A stretch of DNA of 47,139 bases from Bacteroidales bacterium UBA4912 (GTDB taxonomy: Bacteria; Bacteroidota; Bacteroidia; Bacteroidales; Dysgonomonadaceae). The notes under the pieces were generated by a model. It was not told where the DNA came from and did no database searches. It saw only the letters and a list, made by a program, of their open reading frames with translations. The position numbers and the translations under genes were made by a program. Numbering within the stretch: the first letter of the stretch is position 1; each line of letters starts with the position of its first letter. The DNA lies in the NCBI GenBank assembly GCA_002398875.1, contig DHCC01000033.1, positions 13,509-60,647 on the forward strand. Direction: 5' to 3'. Below are positions 16,571 to 24,717 of the stretch, piece by piece.

Positions 16571-18610
16571 ATGATTGATCAAATTACGATAGGCAGGATA
16601 CAAGACAGTGCTCAAATAGTAGACGTGGTGTCTGATTTTGTTACGCTTCGCAGAAGAGGTGTTAATATGGTAGGATTGTGTCCTTTTCATGAAGACAGAA
16701 ATCCTTCGTTTTATGTTTCCCCTTCAAAAAATATTTGTAAATGCTTCTCATGTGGTGAGGGAGGTTCTCCAATTCACTTCATAATGAAACATGAGCAGTT
16801 TTCTTACTATGAAGCACTAAAATATCTTGCCCGCAAATATAATATTGAGGTCGTCGAGAAAGAATTCACTGATGAGGAGAAGCAGGCTCAGAGTGACCGA
16901 GAAAGCATGTTTATTCTGAATGAATATGCACGGGATTATTTCGTAAAGACACTTTATACACACCCTGAGGGTAAGGCGGTTGGACTTTCTTATTTCCGCG
17001 AACGTGGATTAAGAAATGATATTATAAAAAAATTTCAGCTCGGTTATAGCCTTGAACAGAGAGATGCGTTTTCAGTTGAAGCACAAAAAGCAGGTTATAT
17101 ACGTGATTTTCTGCTCAAAACTGGTCTTTCTACAGGTGGTGAGCACAATCAACCGCTATACGACAGGTTTCGCGGAAGAGTTATATTTCCTGTTCATACA
17201 CTCTCCGGGAAGGTAGTTGCTTTTGGAGGAAGGATTCTTAAAAAGGTGGAGAACACCGGGAAGTATGTGAATTCACCTGAAAGTGAAATATATTCTAAAA
17301 GTAAGGAATTATACGGTATCTATTTTGCAAAGAATGCCATTGTTAAGCAAGATAAATGTTTTCTCGTAGAGGGGTACACTGATGTTTTGTCTATGCATCA
17401 AGCCGGGATAGAAAATGTTGTAGCATCATCCGGAACAGCTTTAACACATGGGCAGATCAGGATGATTCACCGTTTCTCGGAAAATATAACAGTAATTTAT
17501 GATGGTGATACAGCGGGTATAAACGCAGCACTGAGAGGTATCGATCTCTTGCTGGAAGATGGTATGAACGTTAAAGTGGTGCTACTTCCTGAAGGAGAAG
17601 ATCCTGACTCATTTGCCAAAAAGCAGAATGCGGAGAGTTTTCAAAATTATATAACTGCCAACGAAAAGGATTTTATTAGATTCAAAACAGAACTTCTTAT
17701 TAAGGAGGTTGGTGATGATCCTATCAAAAAGGCAGGTTTGATATCAAATATTGTCAATAGTATTGCTTTGATACCAAATACAATAACAAGATCAGTTTAC
17801 ATACAGGAGTGTTCACAGTTGTTGACTATGCAGGAACGGGTATTGATTGCAGAGATTAATAAAATAAGAAAACGCAACTGGGAGAAAAAAAGAGACCAGC
17901 AAGACAAGGAGTCAACAAAGGTTGGAGATATAACAGCTGATGATAAAGATTATGTCAAATATTCAGGCAGTAAAACTGTAAAAAATGTTACACCAAAGAA
18001 TCCTTATGATCGCTTTGAACGTGAGATTCTTAGGTATGTTGTCAGATATGGGAACACACCTTTGTATCAAAAATTTGAAAAGCGCAAACGAAAAGAGGGT
18101 AAAACTGTTATAGAAGAGGATATTTTAATAGAAGAGGGTCTCGGGGTGACCGAATTCGTTCATTTAGATCTGGGACGTGACAATATAAATTTTTCTAATG
18201 AGCTTTATCAGTTAATGCTTGACGAGGCTGTAAATCATATAGACGATGAAAAATTTAATTCTGGGCATTTCTTTCTGAATTATCCTGACCCAAAAGTGAG
18301 TAAGCTTGCATCTGAGTTACTAAGTGACAGGTATCAGCTTAGTAAAATTCACTCTAAGATACTGGGAGAAGAGGTTGGTGACAAGGGTTCACGTTTGCTG
18401 GAGCAAAATCTGCTTCAAAATTATGTTCCCAGAGCAACTACAGAGCTTAAGAATGCTTATGTCCTCAAAAAAATTGATGAGTTAAAAGAGGATATTAAAA
18501 AAAGTAATCCCGACAATTATTCTGTATATATTACCAGATTACAACAACTTCAGGAAATAAAGAAAGTGCTGGCAAAAGAACTGGGAGAGAGGATTGTATT
18601 GAAATATTAG
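16571..18610 (+). CDS. dnaG: DNA primase
   Basis: This is a 679-residue DnaG primase, which makes RNA primers for replication. The N-terminal zinc-binding domain has the CHC2 ligands C37, H40, C58 and C61 ('CPFHEDRNPSF' and 'CKCFSCGEGG'). The RNA polymerase core includes 'YFRERGL' and 'RFRGRVIFPVHT'. The TOPRIM metal site is E267 in 'VEGYTDVLSMHQAG' and D311/D313 in 'IYDGDTAG'. The C-terminal third is a divergent helicase-interacting region. TAATTTCG (16553-16560), one mismatch from the -7 consensus, lies just upstream. The NatA-like gene follows after 20 bp, so the three genes to 20870 may be one transcript. Confidence 0.96.
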   Translation: MIDQITIGRIQDSAQIVDVVSDFVTLRRRGVNMVGLCPFHEDRNPSFYVSPSKNICKCFSCGEGGSPIHFIMKHEQFSYYEALKYLARKYNIEVVEKEFTDEEKQAQSDRESMFILNEYARDYFVKTLYTHPEGKAVGLSYFRERGLRNDIIKKFQLGYSLEQRDAFSVEAQKAGYIRDFLLKTGLSTGGEHNQPLYDRFRGRVIFPVHTLSGKVVAFGGRILKKVENTGKYVNSPESEIYSKSKELYGIYFAKNAIVKQDKCFLVEGYTDVLSMHQAGIENVVASSGTALTHGQIRMIHRFSENITVIYDGDTAGINAALRGIDLLLEDGMNVKVVLLPEGEDPDSFAKKQNAESFQNYITANEKDFIRFKTELLIKEVGDDPIKKAGLISNIVNSIALIPNTITRSVYIQECSQLLTMQERVLIAEINKIRKRNWEKKRDQQDKESTKVGDITADDKDYVKYSGSKTVKNVTPKNPYDRFEREILRYVVRYGNTPLYQKFEKRKRKEGKTVIEEDILIEEGLGVTEFVHLDLGRDNINFSNELYQLMLDEAVNHIDDEKFNSGHFFLNYPDPKVSKLASELLSDRYQLSKIHSKILGEEVGDKGSRLLEQNLLQNYVPRATTELKNAYVLKKIDELKEDIKKSNPDNYSVYITRLQQLQEIKKVLAKELGERIVLKY

Positions 18611-18630
18611 ACAAGTTTAAATATTAAAAC

Positions 18631-19551
18631 ATGTATTTAGAAACACATGACGTAGTGAAACAATACGCTAATCACTTGGCGTTGAATAAGGTGAGTATAA
18701 GTGTGCCCAAGGGAACGGTCTTCGGTTTACTGGGTCCTAATGGTGCAGGAAAGACAACCTTGATTCGTATAATTACTCGTATTACAGCCCCTGACAGTGG
18801 CGAAGTTATGATCAACGGCAGACATTCTGTAAGGGATGATATTTATAATATTGGTTACATGCCTGAAGAGAGGGGCCTGTATAAAAAGATGAAAGTAGGT
18901 GAGCAAGCGATGTATCTTGCTCAGTTACGCGGAATGTCGAAAAAGCTGGCGCATAACGAACTGATGAAGTGGTTCAATCGGTTTGATATAATGGATTGGT
19001 ATAACAGGAAAGTAGAAGAACTTTCGAAAGGAATGCAACAGAAAGTACAGTTTATTTCCACTGTGATACATAATCCGGATTTGCTCATTTTTGACGAACC
19101 GTTTAGTGGGTTCGACCCAGTGAATACTGATATCGTTAAAAATGAGATGCTTCGGTTGAAGGATGAGGGAAAAACAATTATTCTGTCTACACATAATATG
19201 GAATCAGTTGAAGAGTTGTGTGATAATATTGCTTTGATTAACAAGTCAGAAGTAGTTCTTCAGGGAAATGTATTTAATATTCGTAAAGATCATCGCCCGA
19301 ATATATTTCGTTTTCGTATTTTAGGAGATGACTTTAATCTCGAAAATCCTTCTATAGAGCTGTTGTCAAAAGAGCCTTACCATGAATTCATCGACTTGCG
19401 AATTAAAAAATTAAACGGAATCAGTAATAATGATCTGGCTAAATTGATATTTGACAATTATGAAGTAGTGAGTTACGATGAAGAGTTGCCGACCATGAAT
19501 GATGTCTTTATAAAGACGGTTACAAAAGATAAAAATAATAGTCCATTATAA
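18631..19551 (+). CDS. ABC transporter ATP-binding protein, NatA-like
   Basis: This is a 306-residue ATPase of the ABC-2 exporter group. Walker A is 'GPNGAGKTT' (35-43), the signature is 'ELSKGMQQKV' (LSKGM instead of LSGGQ, common in NatA), Walker B is 'LLIFDEPFSGFD', and the H-loop is in 'LSTHNMESVEE'. The C-terminal ~80 residues form the usual extra beta domain of this group. Its permease partner starts 2 bp after its stop, so the pair certainly works together. NatAB of Bacillus exports Na+; the substrate here is not shown by the sequence. Confidence 0.93.
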   Translation: MYLETHDVVKQYANHLALNKVSISVPKGTVFGLLGPNGAGKTTLIRIITRITAPDSGEVMINGRHSVRDDIYNIGYMPEERGLYKKMKVGEQAMYLAQLRGMSKKLAHNELMKWFNRFDIMDWYNRKVEELSKGMQQKVQFISTVIHNPDLLIFDEPFSGFDPVNTDIVKNEMLRLKDEGKTIILSTHNMESVEELCDNIALINKSEVVLQGNVFNIRKDHRPNIFRFRILGDDFNLENPSIELLSKEPYHEFIDLRIKKLNGISNNDLAKLIFDNYEVVSYDEELPTMNDVFIKTVTKDKNNSPL

Positions 19552-19553
19552 GT

Positions 19554-20870
19554 ATGTTGAAAATGAGCAGTTTAAGTTTAATAATACAACGAGAATATCT
19601 TACAAGAGTAAGGAAAAAATCCTTTATAATTCTCACATTACTTATGCCATTTCTTATGGTGGCATTATCGCTTGTACCTTTTTGGCTTTCAACGCTAAAC
19701 GATGGAAGTGTAAAAAATGTAGCAGTAATCGATAAAACAGGTATTTATGCACCATTATTGGAGTCTACTGATCAGTTTGATTTTCAGATAATAGGTGAAG
19801 CTGATCAGCAGGAATCTGAAACCAGACTCGGAAAGGATCTTTTCGCTATTCTTCAGATAACAAATGACCTTAACAAAGATCCGCGTGCAGTATCTCTTAC
19901 ATCAGAAAAGCAAGCTCCAATGGAGTTGCAATCAGTTATAGAGAGAACTTTGAATGAAAAGGTTACAGAACAGAGACTCGACGAACTCACTCAGTCAAGC
20001 AATGTTGACAGTGAGGCAATTGGTCAGGTACGCTCAATTATTGAAGATAAATCAGGTATTACCCTGAGAACATTGCGTATGGGCGACGACGGAAGTGTCA
20101 AAGAATCTTCTACAGAGATTGCCAGCATAATTGGAATGGTGTTTACCATTCTTATTTATATGTTTATACTCTTATATGGTAATATGGTTATGCAGGCAGT
20201 ACTGGAAGAGAAGAAGAGTCGTGTTGTTGAGGTGATGGTATCTTCAGTGAAACCGGTGAATCTGCTGATAGGCAAGATTGTTGGTATAGGATTAGTCGGA
20301 CTTACGCAGCTTGCAATTTGGGTTATAATGACTACTGTTCTTTTTGCCGGTGTATCTTTTTTTATAGCTAATCCTGAGCAGGCAGCTGCAATGTCTTCAG
20401 GTATGGATGATTTCAATACAGAGGCTATTATGAATTCCGTTATGAGCATCAACTGGCTGGAGCTTATTGTTTATTTTGTTCTCTATTTCATAGGGGGATA
20501 TATATTATATGCTTCAATATTCGCCATGTTTGCATCGGCAGTGGATAGTGAAGAGGATACAAGTCAGTATCTTACACCTGTAACACTGCTTATCATGTTT
20601 GCGTTCTTTGCAGGATTTTATAGCGTAAGCAACCCGGATGGTCCATTAGCATTCTGGACCTCATTAATTCCTTTCACTTCACCAATTGTCATGATGGTAA
20701 GAATACCTTTCGGTATTCCTTTCTGGGAAATTCTGTCGTCCCTTGTATTGCTTTACGGAACATTTATACTAATATCAATATTTGCAGGAAAGATTTATAG
20801 AGTAGGTATTTTAATGTATGGGAAAAAACCATCTTTCAAAGAAATGATGAAATGGGTAACATATAAATAA
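19554..20870 (+). CDS. ABC-2 transporter permease, NatB-like
   Basis: This is a 438-residue membrane subunit of the exporter formed with the preceding ATPase. 'IIQREYLTRVRKKSFIILTLLMP' at the N-terminus is the ABC-2 elbow helix plus TM1. A large extracytoplasmic loop (about 35-190) follows, and then five more helices from about 195. 'VLEEKKSRVVEVMVSSVKPVNLLIGKIVGIG' is the coupling segment typical of NatB/YhaP proteins. No terminator is seen right after its stop at 20870, and the next 206 bp hold a promoter and a terminator belonging to the iron locus. Confidence 0.9.
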   Translation: MLKMSSLSLIIQREYLTRVRKKSFIILTLLMPFLMVALSLVPFWLSTLNDGSVKNVAVIDKTGIYAPLLESTDQFDFQIIGEADQQESETRLGKDLFAILQITNDLNKDPRAVSLTSEKQAPMELQSVIERTLNEKVTEQRLDELTQSSNVDSEAIGQVRSIIEDKSGITLRTLRMGDDGSVKESSTEIASIIGMVFTILIYMFILLYGNMVMQAVLEEKKSRVVEVMVSSVKPVNLLIGKIVGIGLVGLTQLAIWVIMTTVLFAGVSFFIANPEQAAAMSSGMDDFNTEAIMNSVMSINWLELIVYFVLYFIGGYILYASIFAMFASAVDSEEDTSQYLTPVTLLIMFAFFAGFYSVSNPDGPLAFWTSLIPFTSPIVMMVRIPFGIPFWEILSSLVLLYGTFILISIFAGKIYRVGILMYGKKPSFKEMMKWVTYK

Positions 20871-20955
20871 AACAGGAAACCCCAATCTAAAGAAAAATGC
20901 CTATTTATAATTAGTTTCTTGAGTAAAAACAATGTTTTCTACTTAGTTTTAGGTA

Positions 20956-20986
20956 TTGAGGCTTATTTATTAGACGACTACCTTTG
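20956..20986 (+). promoter_or_regulatory. Promoter of the siderophore importer operon
   Basis: TTG (20956-20958), a 20-bp spacer and a perfect TACCTTTG (20979-20986) match the Bacteroidota sigma-ABfr promoter. Transcription would start near 20992, giving a leader of about 85 bases to the TTG start at 21077. That leader contains a full intrinsic terminator. Confidence 0.65.
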
Positions 20987-21020
20987 TTACTCTTAAAAAA
21001 TTATTAGAGTATTGAAGATT

Positions 21021-21060
21021 AAAGACCGGTAAAACATATTTATCGGTCTTTAGTTTTTTA
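21021..21060 (+). terminator. Intrinsic terminator in the siderophore-operon leader
   Basis: AAAGACCGGTAAA (21021-21033) pairs with TTTATCGGTCTTT (21039-21051): 13 bp with one G-U pair and a 5-base loop, then AGTTTTTTATTT. It ends 16 bp before the first importer gene. It may end readthrough from natB, act as an attenuator, or do both. Confidence 0.85.
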
Positions 21061-21076
21061 TTTATATAGAGTCTAG

Positions 21077-21988
21077 TTGAGAGTAGTAGTTTTTACAATT
21101 ATATTATTAATGTTAGCTGCTGTTTCCCTTTTTGTGGGAGTAGCAGATGTGTCAGCAGCTGTTGTATCGATTAGCAGGATACCTCGCACTGCTGCACTTA
21201 TTTTAGCAGGTGTGGGCATGAGTGTCTCTGGTGTTATAATGCAGCAGATGACACAGAATAAGTTCGTATCACCTACTACAGCCGGTACTCTCGAAGCTGC
21301 AAAAATGGGACTTCTCATCTTTCTTATTTTTACCCCCACAGCCGGTGTGTCGCTTAAAATGTTATCTGCTTTTCTTTTTACATTTCTGGCAAGTATGATT
21401 TTTCTTGCGATAGTAAGGAAGATTAAGCACAGAAATATAATATTTGTTCCATTGGTAGGACTTATGTTTGGCGGTATCGTAGGTTCTATATCCACATTCT
21501 TCGCAGTACAACTTAATATTGTTCAGGATACTAACGCATGGATGATGGGAGACTTCTCCGGCATTCTGCAAGGGCGTTACGAATTGATTTATCTCACTCT
21601 GCCTGCTATTATCATTACATATCTGTATGCTAATAAGTTTACTGTTATTGGTATGGGAGAAGAATTTTCCAGGAATCTGGGACTGAACTATAATTACATA
21701 ATGAATATAGGTTTGTTTTGTGTGTCTCTGACGGTTAGTTCAGTTGTTATTACAGCCGGGGCAATCCCTTTTCTGGGACTTATTGTTCCAAATGTGGTTA
21801 GCTTACTATTTGGGGATAATCTAAAAAAGACTTTACCAATTGTAGCACTATCAGGAGCTATTTTTCTATTGATTTGTGATATTATCGGGAGAGTGGTAAT
21901 CTATCCTTATGAAGTGCCTATAGGTGTTACTGTAAGCATTTTTGGTTCCATAATATTTCTTTTTTTAATGTTATGGAAAAGACTATAA
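21077..21988 (+). CDS. Siderophore ABC importer permease 1 (FecCD family, YclN/CeuB-like)
   Basis: This is a 303-residue inner-membrane permease of the FecCD family, one half of a heterodimeric importer for ferric siderophore. 'MQQMTQNKFVSPTTAGTLEAAKMG' and 'WMMGDFSGILQGRYELIY' are close to Bacillus YclN (petrobactin/catecholate uptake), as I remember that protein. The start is TTG at 21077: a stop codon lies directly upstream, and the next ATG (residue 12) would cut the first helix. With the TTG start the N-terminus aligns residue for residue with the ~22-residue first helix of YclN. The segment between 'VADVS' and 'SRIPR' seems shorter than in homologues. The stop overlaps the next gene by 16 bp, so translation is coupled. 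Confidence 0.9.
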   Translation: MRVVVFTIILLMLAAVSLFVGVADVSAAVVSISRIPRTAALILAGVGMSVSGVIMQQMTQNKFVSPTTAGTLEAAKMGLLIFLIFTPTAGVSLKMLSAFLFTFLASMIFLAIVRKIKHRNIIFVPLVGLMFGGIVGSISTFFAVQLNIVQDTNAWMMGDFSGILQGRYELIYLTLPAIIITYLYANKFTVIGMGEEFSRNLGLNYNYIMNIGLFCVSLTVSSVVITAGAIPFLGLIVPNVVSLLFGDNLKKTLPIVALSGAIFLLICDIIGRVVIYPYEVPIGVTVSIFGSIIFLFLMLWKRL

Positions 21989-22932
21989 CTATAAGAAGGA
22001 GCCTGTTAATTGCGCTATTATTGATGATTGCAAGTGCAGCACTTTTTATGTTTTATAAAATGGGAAACAGTTGGGAGTTTGCTCTCCGCTTCAGGGGAAT
22101 GAAAGTGATTACAATAATTGTTGTGGCCGGTTGTGTGGCATTTTCATCAGTATCTTTTCAAACGCTCACAAACAATCGTATTCTTACTCCTTCAATAATG
22201 GGTTTTGAATCGCTTTATCTTCTTATTCAGACAATTATCGTCTTCTTTTATGGCGATCAGACATTTAAGGTATTGAGCCATGTAGATAACTTTCTCGTTT
22301 CAGTTATCGGGATGATTGCCTTTGCTTTTATGCTTTATTTGATGATTTATAAAAAGGGGAAAGATAACCTGTATCTTCTTCTTTTGGTAGGAATAATACT
22401 TGGTACGCTATTCTCCAGCTTAAGCTCTTTTATGCAGCTTTTGATTGATCCGAACGATTTTTTTATAGTTCAGGGTAAGATGTTTGCTACATTCAACAAG
22501 ATAAACAGTGACTTACTATGGTCTTCGTTGATAATTATGGTGATAATTCTGATTATAGGGTTTAGAATGTCTAAATATCTTGATGTGATTGCTTTGGGAA
22601 GAGATCAGGCAATTAATCTGGGACTAAACTATAACAGGGTAGTAAAGATATTTCTTGTTCTCATAGCGATATTGGTTTCGGTATCAACTGCATTGGTGGG
22701 ACCAATTACATTTCTTGGTTTGTTGGTTACAAACCTCACTTATGAGTTGTTTAAAACGCACAGGCATAGTGTGATAATCATTGCTTGTTGCTTAGTATCT
22801 GCCATAGCACTGCTAATCGGACAGTTTCTTATGGAAAGGGTATTTAATCTTTCTGTTCCTATAAGTGCCATAATTAACATTGTGGGCGGATTCTATTTTA
22901 TGTACTTACTTTTAAAGGTTAAAAAGATATGA
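21973..22932 (+). CDS. Siderophore ABC importer permease 2 (FecCD family, YclO/CeuC-like)
   Basis: This is a 319-residue FecCD-family permease, partner of the preceding one. About nine hydrophobic helices are visible. 'FQTLTNNRILTPSIMGFESLYLLIQT' and 'ALGRDQAINLGLNYNRVVK' match the second permease of the YclNOPQ/CeuBCDE type, and 'GPITFLGLLVTNLTYE' is the ATPase-coupling region. It starts inside the previous gene and overlaps the ATPase gene by 4 bp. The heterodimer carries ferric catecholate across the inner membrane after delivery by the lipoprotein at 23709. Confidence 0.92.
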   Translation: MEKTITIRRSLLIALLLMIASAALFMFYKMGNSWEFALRFRGMKVITIIVVAGCVAFSSVSFQTLTNNRILTPSIMGFESLYLLIQTIIVFFYGDQTFKVLSHVDNFLVSVIGMIAFAFMLYLMIYKKGKDNLYLLLLVGIILGTLFSSLSSFMQLLIDPNDFFIVQGKMFATFNKINSDLLWSSLIIMVIILIIGFRMSKYLDVIALGRDQAINLGLNYNRVVKIFLVLIAILVSVSTALVGPITFLGLLVTNLTYELFKTHRHSVIIIACCLVSAIALLIGQFLMERVFNLSVPISAIINIVGGFYFMYLLLKVKKI

Positions 22933-23684
22933 TTGAAGTTCAGGAAATTACAAAACAATATGGAGAAAAAGTTGTGCTCGATAAGGTGGGCATGCAGTTT
23001 AACAGAGGAAAAATTACTTCATTAATTGGCGGTAACGGTGCAGGAAAAAGTACACTGCTTTCTATTATCAGCCGACTACTGTCACAAGATGGCGGGGTAG
23101 TATTAGTGGATGAGAAAAATATCACCGAATATAAGAGTAAAATGCTGGCACAACGGCTGTCAATTCTTAAGCAGTCTAATCATATCAGACTCAAGCTCAC
23201 AGTCAGGGAGCTGGTATCGTTTGGTCGTTTTCCCTACTCACAGGAAAAGCTTACAAAAGAGGATATTAAGATGGTGGACAGAGCAATCGATTTTCTTAAT
23301 CTTAAGGAGATTGAGCACTCGTATATAGATGAGCTTAGCGGGGGTCAAAAACAGCGGGCTTATATGGCGATGGTTGTTGCCCAGGACACCGAATATATTT
23401 TGCTGGATGAGCCTCTTAATAACTTGGATATGAAGCATTCGGTACAGACTATGAAGATTATGCGAAAGCTTGCAGATGAACTTGGTAAAACAATTATCAT
23501 AGTATTACATGATATAAATTTTGCTTCTCACTACTCTGATTATATTGTAGCACTAAAGAATGGCAAGATTATATATCACGACACGACAGAAAATATAATT
23601 CAAGAGGATGTTCTTAAGGATGTTTTTGACATTAACATCAAAATATGTGAGTTTGACAGTAAAAGAATCTGTAACTATTTCTAA
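22929..23684 (+). CDS. Siderophore ABC importer ATPase (YclP/CeuD-like)
   Basis: This is a 251-residue ATPase energising the FecCD heterodimer. Walker A is 'GGNGAGKST' (34-42), the Q-loop is in 'LSILKQSNHIRLKLTVRELVSFGRFPYS', the signature is 'ELSGGQKQRAYMAM', Walker B is 'YILLDEPLNNLD', and the H-loop is 'IIIVLHDINFASHYSDY'. 'FGRFPYSQEKLT' is a strong family mark of siderophore importers. The 4-bp ATGA overlap with the permease shows translational coupling. Confidence 0.94.
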   Translation: MIEVQEITKQYGEKVVLDKVGMQFNRGKITSLIGGNGAGKSTLLSIISRLLSQDGGVVLVDEKNITEYKSKMLAQRLSILKQSNHIRLKLTVRELVSFGRFPYSQEKLTKEDIKMVDRAIDFLNLKEIEHSYIDELSGGQKQRAYMAMVVAQDTEYILLDEPLNNLDMKHSVQTMKIMRKLADELGKTIIIVLHDINFASHYSDYIVALKNGKIIYHDTTENIIQEDVLKDVFDINIKICEFDSKRICNYF

Positions 23685-23708
23685 TGTAGAATAAACAATT
23701 ATTTATTT

Positions 23709-24662
23709 ATGAAAAAATACAACTTTATTTTGAGCTTTAGTGTTCTCGCTTACTTTTTATTTTTCCTTACAAGTTGTGACGGTAATAATCAAAAAAGGGG
23801 TGAGAGCAAAATTGCTAATGGAGAAAAGATAACGATCATTCATTCACTTGGAACGATTGAAGTGGTCAGTAATCCGCAAAGGGTGGTTGTACTTGACTTC
23901 TCGGCTCTCGAGAATCTGGATTATTTAGGAATCAAACCTGTTGCAATACCTAAAACAGGTCTGCCATCTCATTTGAGTAAATACAAAGATGACACTTCAA
24001 TTGTCGATGTAGGCAGTATTACTGAAGTGAACCTGGAAAAAATAAATGAAGCCAGACCCGATTTAATAATAATGGGGCAGCGTTTAATAGATTTTTATGA
24101 TCAGCTTTCTGTTATCGCCCCGGTTTTATACCCTGAACCGGTGGATGCAGGTGACTTTATGGGCGCTTATGAAAAGAATCTCGATAATCTGGCACTTCTA
24201 TACAATAAACAAGAAGAGATTGAAAGGGCTAAGGGTGTTATCCGTTCCAAAGTAGAAGAGGTGAAAAAACTTACCGTTGCTTCAGAAGAGAAGGCGCTAA
24301 TCCTATTGCACAACCGTGGACGTTTTAGTGCTTACGGCAGTGGTTCACGTTTTGGAATTGTTCACGATGTATTGGGAGTAGCTGAGGCTGCCGAGGGGTT
24401 AAGTGTTCACAGGCATGGCAATCCTGTATCCAGTGAGTTTATTCAAAAAGTAAATCCTGATTTAATTTTTGTTATTGATCGAAGTAGAGTGGTTGATAAC
24501 AGTGTGACTAATAAAGAAGAGATTGAAAACCTGTTGGTTAAAGAGACGGAGGCAGCAAAAAACGGTAAAATATATTATCTGAATCCCGAAATCTGGTATC
24601 TTGCAGGTGGTGGTATCACCTCAGTAAATGTTATGGTTGATGAGGTCATACAGGCTTTTTAA
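23709..24662 (+). CDS. Siderophore-binding lipoprotein (YclQ/CeuE-like)
   Basis: This is a 317-residue substrate-binding protein of the TroA/FhuD class. Its N-terminal hydrophobic stretch ends in the lipobox 'LTSC' (C23), so it is anchored in the inner membrane facing the periplasm. 'NPQRVVVLDFSALENLDYLGIKPVAIPK' and 'EARPDLIIMGQRLIDFYDQLSVIAPV' are typical of the catecholate-binding CeuE/YclQ subgroup. 'NRGRFSAYGSGSRFGIVHDVLGV' is the region that in CeuE holds Arg and His ligands for iron(III)-tetradentate siderophores. It completes the order permease, permease, ATPase, binding protein. The fucosidase gene follows 55 bp later with its own -7 box. Confidence 0.93.
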   Translation: MKKYNFILSFSVLAYFLFFLTSCDGNNQKRGESKIANGEKITIIHSLGTIEVVSNPQRVVVLDFSALENLDYLGIKPVAIPKTGLPSHLSKYKDDTSIVDVGSITEVNLEKINEARPDLIIMGQRLIDFYDQLSVIAPVLYPEPVDAGDFMGAYEKNLDNLALLYNKQEEIERAKGVIRSKVEEVKKLTVASEEKALILLHNRGRFSAYGSGSRFGIVHDVLGVAEAAEGLSVHRHGNPVSSEFIQKVNPDLIFVIDRSRVVDNSVTNKEEIENLLVKETEAAKNGKIYYLNPEIWYLAGGGITSVNVMVDEVIQAF

Positions 24663-24717
24663 TTATATTTGTATGTAATAGAAACAGTACAAATCCTGCA
24701 ATTTCTAAAAGAAACAA

